Origin: Gemella haemolysans | GTDB lineage: Bacteria; Bacillota; Bacilli; Staphylococcales; Gemellaceae | Reading direction: 5' to 3' | NCBI RefSeq assembly: GCF_901873445.1 | Contig: NZ_CABFLN010000032.1 | Coordinates: 1 to 17,485, forward strand | Length of the DNA: 17,485 nucleotides | Position numbers and translations under genes: made by a program | Part shown: positions 13,691 to 17,485 of the stretch, piece after piece | Position numbering within the stretch: position 1 is the first letter of the stretch | Layout of the letters: the number at the start of each line of letters is the position of its first letter | Notes under the pieces: model-generated | What the model was told of the DNA's origin: nothing | What the model saw: the letters and a program-made list of their open reading frames with translations, nothing else | Database searches by the model: none

Positions 13691-13864
13691 GGGAGTGACT
13701 CAAAAATCGTGATTTCGTAGAAATCGATTTTTTAGAGTCACCCCCGCAAAGTTTATTAGATATCTAAAAAGCTTTTATAAAGCGAATTTAGATATCAATA
13801 AACCACTGCGTCTATGAGTTCTCATATACACTCTGTTAAAATTTTGGACTTTTGGGTCAGCCCC
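13691..13864 (-). repeat. Two-hairpin element, copy 2, in the walR leader; MITE-like
   Basis: The part 13691-13814 is the partner of the 1462-1585 element (124 bp, about 87 percent identical, no gaps). Beyond it the unit may reach 13864: the ends GGGAGTGACTC (13691) and, read inward from the other side, GGGGCTGACCC (13864) form imperfect terminal inverted repeats, 8 of 11 matching. Hairpin B is 13691-13743 and hairpin A 13751-13804. The right-hand portion also holds the small hairpin TATGAG-TT-CTCATA. It has no coding capacity. Confidence 0.8.
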
Positions 13865-13920
13865 TCTTCACTATGTTTTTTATAAAAAAATACTTTAAAG
13901 TACACTTTTATTTATTTAAA

Positions 13921-13974
13921 ATAGTTTATATAATATATTCTTACATCACTGCAAGAATATATATAGCCAACTAT
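13921..13974. other. Long AT-rich dyad near the walR transcription start
   Basis: ATAGTT (13921-13926) pairs with AACTAT (13969-13974), and inside it ATATATTCTT (13933-13942) pairs perfectly with AAGAATATAT (13953-13962). It could be an operator, an RNA hairpin at the 5' end of the walR mRNA, or a remnant terminator. Confidence 0.45.
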
Positions 13975-14004
13975 ATTATATCATTTTTTTCTGATAAGTT
14001 ACAA
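13975..14004 (-). promoter_or_regulatory. Possible promoter of the walRK operon
   Basis: On the minus strand TTGTAA (14004-13999), an 18-base spacer and a perfect TATAAT (13980-13975) are seen. If used, the walR leader is about 300 nt and includes the whole repeat element. The TATAAA just before walR (13686-13681) is less likely, since it would start transcription inside the ribosome binding site. Confidence 0.45.
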
Positions 14005-14243
14005 CTTTAAGCAAGCGATTTAGTAATAGGAATGTTATGACATCTAACATGTCATTGAGAACAACTCAAATATCACTCTTTCAGAAAATAAATTTCATCG
14101 GAGGTAACTCGACAAAGTCGATTTTGATGTATACCCAAAATTCTGGACACATATATATTCAGTTTAAACAAGTAGAGGTTATCCTGCATTGTACACATAA
14201 CATCCCTTTTGAAATAAAGATACTCATCTCTTGAACTATTATT
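14005..14243. other. Intergenic stretch with no supported gene
   Basis: A 65-codon plus-strand frame at 14037-14234 lacks a ribosome binding site and any recognisable protein pattern, so I do not call it. A small dyad, TCGACAAAGTCGA, lies near 14109. No other structure is supported. Confidence 0.5.
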
Positions 14244-14519
14244 CTATCGTATATCCTCTAACTTCTCTTTAGCTTTCTCTATGTTTTCTAATATTGCTTT
14301 TATAAAAAATTCAAATTTAACATTATATGGATTTTTATTCAAATTAGATATTACAGTATCACTAGTAAGCAGTACATTTAATTGATTTTCTAATTCCGTA
14401 ATACGTTCTTCAGAAAAATTACTCAATATACTTACTTCAGCTAAACTAAAATCCTTATATTCACCCGATAAAAAACTTTCATCTTCTTTTTTCTCAAAAG
14501 TCGCATCAAATGATTTCTT
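14244..14519 (-). pseudogene. Out-of-frame C-terminal part of the lipase-like gene
   Basis: Directly after the lipase stop (TAA, 14520-14518) a different frame is open from AAG at 14519-14517 to TAG at 14246-14244, giving 91 codons without a stop. It begins KKSFDATFEKKEDESFL and ends ENIEKAKEKLEDIR, a plausible charged, helical C-terminus. A TTG at 14426 could start a 60-residue fragment, but no good ribosome binding site is seen. One extra TA unit in the tract at 14519-14531 would join it to the lipase as one protein of 337 residues. I therefore read it as the displaced end of that gene. Confidence 0.7.
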
Positions 14520-15255
14520 ATATATATATATCTAAGAAACTCTTAATCCCGTGCATTCCCGCTTCTTTAACTATAATTTCATCACCCACATAATAACCAA
14601 TAGAAAGCAACTCAGCTATACGCGTAAATATATCATACTCCGAAACAATTCTCTTAACAGAACCTGTAAAAGAAGCTTTCTTAATAGCGATTTTCTTCAT
14701 ATTTCTAAGATACTTTTTCATACGTGTAGCGTACAATTCTCCATCAACTTCTTTATCCATAAAAATATCTATACCACCAATTAGATATATCGGTGCAGCA
14801 TTAAAAACTACACTCTCCTTTACATCATACTCAATCGCTACACGTTGGGCAATACTTCCACCTAAAGAATGACCTGTTAAAATAATATTATCCCCATATT
14901 TTTTCTTCATACGTGTATAAAATCTATAACATGAAGTTAGATGCTCTCCTTGACCCAAACATATACCAACTACATCAGTATACATATCTTTTTGTCTATC
15001 AAAATAAAAATTTGTTCCTGTATAAGCTAAAATATAATTTTCTTCAACAGTATTTTCAAATAATGTACCACTACTTCCTGTTTTTTCATCATAAAAACTA
15101 GCTACATACTCCAACTCTCCTGGAAAACTGCCTACCGTTTTTTGAAGATTAACATATTCTTTTATCATCCTTTTAGGAAGTTTAATTTTGTCCATTGCTT
15201 CTATATGATACACAATAAAAGATGCGTAACTTGTCACTTCAAACAATCTATCCAT
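14518..15255 (-). CDS. Lipase-like alpha/beta hydrolase, truncated at a TA tract
   Basis: The visible frame gives 245 residues. The nucleophile elbow GHSLGGS, with GXSXG serine, is at about residues 138-144. It is preceded by the oxyanion-region phrase YILAYTGTN and the helix YRFYTRMKKKYGDNIILT, a pattern of class 3 lipases and the DUF2974/Mbeg1-like family. There is no signal peptide, so it is probably cytoplasmic; substrate unknown. The ATG at 15255 is preferred over an upstream in-frame TTG at 15279, because an extended -10 promoter at 15295-15303 would leave only about 9 bases before the TTG. The ribosome binding site is weak (GAGG about 16 bases away). The frame ends abruptly as LDIYI inside the TA repeat, which looks like a frameshift rather than the true C-terminus. 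Confidence 0.8.
   Translation of the reverse strand: MDRLFEVTSYASFIVYHIEAMDKIKLPKRMIKEYVNLQKTVGSFPGELEYVASFYDEKTGSSGTLFENTVEENYILAYTGTNFYFDRQKDMYTDVVGICLGQGEHLTSCYRFYTRMKKKYGDNIILTGHSLGGSIAQRVAIEYDVKESVVFNAAPIYLIGGIDIFMDKEVDGELYATRMKKYLRNMKKIAIKKASFTGSVKRIVSEYDIFTRIAELLSIGYYVGDEIIVKEAGMHGIKSFLDIYI
14519..14531. repeat. (TA) dinucleotide tract at the lipase frameshift
   Basis: Thirteen alternating T/A bases, (TA)6 plus T, form the last codons of the lipase frame. Such tracts change length by polymerase slippage. A 2-bp gain here restores a 337-residue frame. Confidence 0.85.
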
Positions 15256-15294
15256 TACTATTTCTATCCATCCTCGCAATATTTCTTAATAAGT

Positions 15295-15303
15295 ATTTTA
15301 TCA
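15295..15303 (-). promoter_or_regulatory. Extended -10 promoter of the lipase-like gene
   Basis: The minus strand reads TGATAAAAT, that is TGn followed by TAAAAT at 15300-15295. No good -35 is seen at 17 bases. Initiation would fall near 15288. Confidence 0.45.
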
Positions 15304-15400
15304 CAAACAATTAATTTTTTCTTATTTTTACATTACAAATAGCACTCCCTCAGGTTAGGTTTTCAATTTTTTTTAATTTTTTATAAAATCAAATTATAAT

Positions 15401-15452
15401 TGATTTCGATTTTCAATTAGCTATTTAAAACGTTTAATTTTTTTGATATAAT
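15401..15452 (+). promoter_or_regulatory. Promoter of the flavodoxin-like gene, with a weak Fur-like site
   Basis: TTTAAA at 15424-15429, a 17-base spacer, and TATAAT at 15447-15452 preceded by TGA (extended -10). Just upstream, TGATTTCGATTTTCA at 15401-15415 matches the Fur consensus at 10 of 14 positions, only suggestive in AT-rich DNA. The gap 15304-15400 shows nothing else clear. Confidence 0.6.
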
Positions 15453-15527
15453 AATTATATAGATTTAATAAATACGGAATCAACTTACAGGATAATTATT
15501 TCCATATCCTAAGTGGGAGGATAAATT

Positions 15528-16082
15528 ATGAAAATTTTACTTGCTTATTCTAGTAAAACAAAAAATACTAAAAAAGTAGCCGAGGCTATCTATGAACAGA
15601 TAAAAGATCAAGGGGAAATTGATTTACTCGACATAAAAAAACAACGAAAAAAACTAGAGAAAGAATATGACTTTTATATTTTAGGAGCATGGACAGACAA
15701 AACAAATGCTAATAAAAATATGCAACGCTTCGTAGATCAACAAGAAATTCACGGAAAAGACGTAGCACTATTCTTAACTTGCGGTGTCCCTCGTGAACAT
15801 TATCACGCTGATGATTCTATTAACAATTATATCGCATTTATGAAAGAAAGAAATAATAGAATCCATGAAACATTTGTTTGCCAAGGTAAAGTTGATCCAA
15901 AGGTTATGATAGTTTTCAAAATCCTTGCTTGGCATGACCCAAACTTCATTCACAAAGTTACACCAGACCTTGTAGATATGGTTAAAGAATCTAAAAAACA
16001 TCCAGATCCAAAAGACTTAAAAGATGCACAAATCTGCTTTAAAAATTTATTAGAACATAAAATTGCTCACGCAACACCCTAA
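15528..16082 (+). CDS. Flavodoxin family protein
   Basis: The 184-residue protein opens with beta strand MKILLAY and the FMN phosphate-binding loop SSKTKNT at 8-14, followed by the helix KKVAEAIYEQI, the classical flavodoxin start. The second half, YDFYILGAWTDKTNANKNMQRFV, then VALFLTCGVPREHYH, fits the flavodoxin-like (Flavodoxin_3-type) group, with CGVP at about 86-89 near where the flavin ring binds. It is probably a cytoplasmic electron carrier or FMN reductase-type protein; its partner is not visible here. The C-terminal 60 residues (DPKVMIVFKILAWHDPNF onward) are family-specific and of unknown role. GGGAGG precedes the ATG. It is monocistronic with its own terminator. Confidence 0.88.
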   Translation: MKILLAYSSKTKNTKKVAEAIYEQIKDQGEIDLLDIKKQRKKLEKEYDFYILGAWTDKTNANKNMQRFVDQQEIHGKDVALFLTCGVPREHYHADDSINNYIAFMKERNNRIHETFVCQGKVDPKVMIVFKILAWHDPNFIHKVTPDLVDMVKESKKHPDPKDLKDAQICFKNLLEHKIAHATP

Positions 16083-16098
16083 ACAATATAACCTAAAG

Positions 16099-16136
16099 GG
16101 TAGTTATCCTCTATCAAAGAGATAGCTGCCTTTTTA
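16099..16136 (+). terminator. Intrinsic terminator after the flavodoxin gene
   Basis: GGTAGTTATC (16099-16108) pairs with GATAGCTGCC (16121-16130) using two G-T wobbles, followed by TTTTT. Confidence 0.85.
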
Positions 16137-16436
16137 CATATTTTTTAATAATTATTTTTTTCTATAAATATAACTTTTTAAACACCCCCCTTTCCAAAAA
16201 TAGTGAACTATTTTTTTCGTTAATTAGGATTTTTTACGATATATATTAACTAAATTATTTTAATTAATATATATTTCTTCATAAGGTTACATAATAATTA
16301 CATCACTTAGCAAAAACTTAATAACAAGGCAATTTCTTGAACGTAAAATTTATTTAATAGTTATAATCTCTATCTCTATTATATATAATATACTTTAATA
16401 TTAAACATAATTATTTTGCTATTACTTAAAAATATT
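16137..16436. other. AT-rich intergenic region with no supported gene
   Basis: About 300 bases of very AT-rich sequence. I see no coding frame, no RNA gene and no convincing repeat. Several TATAAT-like strings occur, but they are expected by composition. Confidence 0.5.
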
Positions 16437-16465
16437 TTGACTTTTAGTATATAAGATTGTAAAAT
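16437..16465 (+). promoter_or_regulatory. Promoter of the YhgE/Pip-family gene
   Basis: TTGACT at 16437-16442 and TAAAAT at 16460-16465 are separated by 17 bases. Transcription would begin near 16472, right at the first palindrome (16474-16491). Confidence 0.75.
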
Positions 16466-16473
16466 ATCTTAAG

Positions 16474-16491
16474 TGATATGAAACCATATCA
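16474..16491. promoter_or_regulatory. Inverted repeat at the transcription start; possible operator
   Basis: TGATATG (16474-16480) and CATATCA (16485-16491) are perfect inverted repeats with a 4-base AAAC spacer. The placement just downstream of the -10 suits a repressor binding site, such as for a TetR-type regulator, which often controls YhgE/Pip genes; the regulator is not in the window. Confidence 0.5.
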
Positions 16492-16507
16492 TCAAATTCA
16501 ATGCAAT

Positions 16508-16529
16508 GAAATTTCATCGATGAAATTTC
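16508..16529. promoter_or_regulatory. Perfect 22-bp palindrome just before the ribosome binding site
   Basis: Half-site GAAATTTCATC is followed directly by its exact complement, giving a palindrome with no central spacer. It ends 3 bases before AGGAGG (16533-16538). As DNA it could be an operator; as RNA the arms could pair only with a small loop and might hinder ribosome access. Confidence 0.55.
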
Positions 16530-16541
16530 TTAGGAGGAATT

Positions 16542-17485
16542 ATGATAAAAAAAGAATTTAGTAGCCTTTTAAAGAGCAAAGGTTTAAAAGCTACCATGGC
16601 TATCGTTCTTCTAGTTCCTATTTTATATTCAGGAACCTTCCTAAAATCCGTTTGGAATCCATATGGCAACACCGAAAATATGAAAGTTGGGGTTGTTAAT
16701 CTAGACCAAAAAGTAGATTTTAATGGGAAAACTCTAGAAGTCGGAAATTCAATGGTCAATAAACTAAAAGAAAACAAAAAAGTAAGTTGGCAATTCGTTG
16801 ATAAAGATACAGCCGATAAAGAACTACGCGAAGGAGACTACTATATGGTAGTTACAATTCCACAGAATTTTTCTAAAAATGCTACATCTTTATCAAACGA
16901 TAACCCAGAAAAAATGAACATCGACTTTACTACCAATTTTACAAAAAGTAAAAATGGTGAGAAAATCATGGAAACTGTAGCAAGTAACCTAACAAACACT
17001 GTTAAGGATCAAGTTGTAAAAACTTATACAGCTACTTTATACAGCAAGTTTTCTGAGATTGGAGAATCTCTTCACAAAGCAGCTGATGCTTCAAATCAAC
17101 TGAATACCGGACTTGGTCGTCTTAGCGAAGGTGGTCAAAAACTCGGAAGTGGTATCAATCAACTTACCGATGGCTCTGGTCGTCTTTCTAATGGACTTGG
17201 TCGCCTTAGTGATGGTGGTCAAAGACTTAGCAACGGTATTAACCAACTTGCTGATGGGTCTAGCCGACTTTCTAATGGACTTAATCGCCTTAGCGATGGC
17301 GGGCAAAGACTTGGTAGTGGTATTAACCAACTATCTGAAGGATCATGGAGACTAACTGCCGGACTTTATCGCCTTAGCGATGGTGGAATAAAACTCGGCA
17401 ATGGGATTAATGAACTTGCTAATGGTTCTAAACGTCTAACCGATGGACTAACTCGTCTTAGCGATGGTGGACAAAGACTTAACAA
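16542..17485 (+). CDS. YhgE/Pip family membrane protein, 5' part (runs off the window)
   Basis: The frame opens at ATG 16542 behind a perfect AGGAGG and stays open to the window end (314 codons). The N-terminus MIKKEFSSLLKSKGLKATMA, then the membrane helix IVLLVPILYSGTFLKSVW at about 21-38 and NPYGNTENMKVGVVNLDQ, is typical of YhgE/Pip proteins: phage receptor Pip of Lactococcus, YhgE of Bacillus, and the related EsaA of type VII secretion. Next come an extracytoplasmic region and, from about residue 190, heptads of the form xxxLxxG, also typical. The expected C-terminal multi-helix ABC-2-type membrane domain lies beyond the window. Role in this organism is unknown; surface exposure and phage adsorption are known for relatives. 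Confidence 0.9.
   Translation, partial: MIKKEFSSLLKSKGLKATMAIVLLVPILYSGTFLKSVWNPYGNTENMKVGVVNLDQKVDFNGKTLEVGNSMVNKLKENKKVSWQFVDKDTADKELREGDYYMVVTIPQNFSKNATSLSNDNPEKMNIDFTTNFTKSKNGEKIMETVASNLTNTVKDQVVKTYTATLYSKFSEIGESLHKAADASNQLNTGLGRLSEGGQKLGSGINQLTDGSGRLSNGLGRLSDGGQRLSNGINQLADGSSRLSNGLNRLSDGGQRLGSGINQLSEGSWRLTAGLYRLSDGGIKLGNGINELANGSKRLTDGLTRLSDGGQRLN
17109..17485 (+). repeat. 84-bp tandem repeats coding four LxxG heptads each
   Basis: Units start at 17109, 17193, 17277, 17361 and 17445 (the last cut by the window end), with a period of exactly 84 bp. Each encodes 28 residues, four heptads such as GLGRLSE, GGQKLGS, GINQLTD, GSGRLSN. The first three units are most alike; the fourth carries more changes. 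The repeats also create spurious open frames on the opposite strand. Confidence 0.93.

Noticed and set aside
14133..14152. Possible insertion-sequence end (TACCCAAAATTCTGGACACA)
   Set aside because: It vaguely recalls an IS terminal repeat, but there is no second end, no transposase remnant and no target duplication.
14037..14234. 65-codon plus-strand ORF between walR and the lipase gene
   Set aside because: No ribosome binding site and no protein-like pattern; it also overlaps the region upstream of the likely walR promoter.
17091..17355. Two extra ORFs over the YhgE/Pip repeats, one on each strand
   Set aside because: Both are alternate-frame shadows of the 84-bp repeats; the YhgE/Pip frame continues through the region.

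Overview
The window is AT-rich DNA from a low-GC Gram-positive bacterium of the class Bacilli. The evidence is a glmS ribozyme of Bacillus type, an FMN riboswitch ahead of ribU, a walR-walK-yycH-yycI operon, AGGAGG ribosome binding sites, sigma-A-type promoters and lipobox lipoproteins. A Gemella-like genus is my best guess from overall gene character; that is inference, not proof.

Layout, plus strand first half: a lipoprotein gene (116-922, terminator 931-966); a promoter and glmS ribozyme (1060-1305) followed by an unusual, roughly 600-nt, hairpin-rich leader; glmS (2020-3822); an FMN riboswitch with terminator controlling ribU (3907-4836). A small minus-strand membrane-anchored protein follows (4972-5328). 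Next come a coproporphyrin/protoporphyrin ferrochelatase with a tandem-repeat tail (5652-6812), a rhodanese lipoprotein (7117-7632) with a 50-bp tandem repeat in its 3' region, minus-strand yidD (7913-8164), and plus-strand dps (8414-8848) with two Fur-box-like sites between yidD and dps.

Second half: the minus-strand operon walR-walK-yycH-yycI (13665 down to 8911), the essential cell-wall two-component system and its two membrane regulators, with overlapping reading frames throughout. Its leader carries a two-hairpin element also found, in the same sense orientation, in the glmS leader. Upstream lie a minus-strand lipase-like gene split by a frameshift at a (TA) dinucleotide tract (14244-15255), a plus-strand flavodoxin-like gene (15528-16082), and the 5' part of a YhgE/Pip-family membrane protein gene (16542 to the window end) with 84-bp heptad-coding repeats and palindromes just before its start.

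Themes: cell-wall precursor supply (glmS) and cell-wall control (walRK) share a leader element. Iron and redox genes (ferrochelatase, dps, flavodoxin) are scattered through the window. The most interesting items are the hairpin array behind the glmS ribozyme, the covarying element shared by the glmS and walRK leaders, and the probable phase-variable lipase. No CRISPR array, tRNA, rRNA or intact transposase gene was seen.
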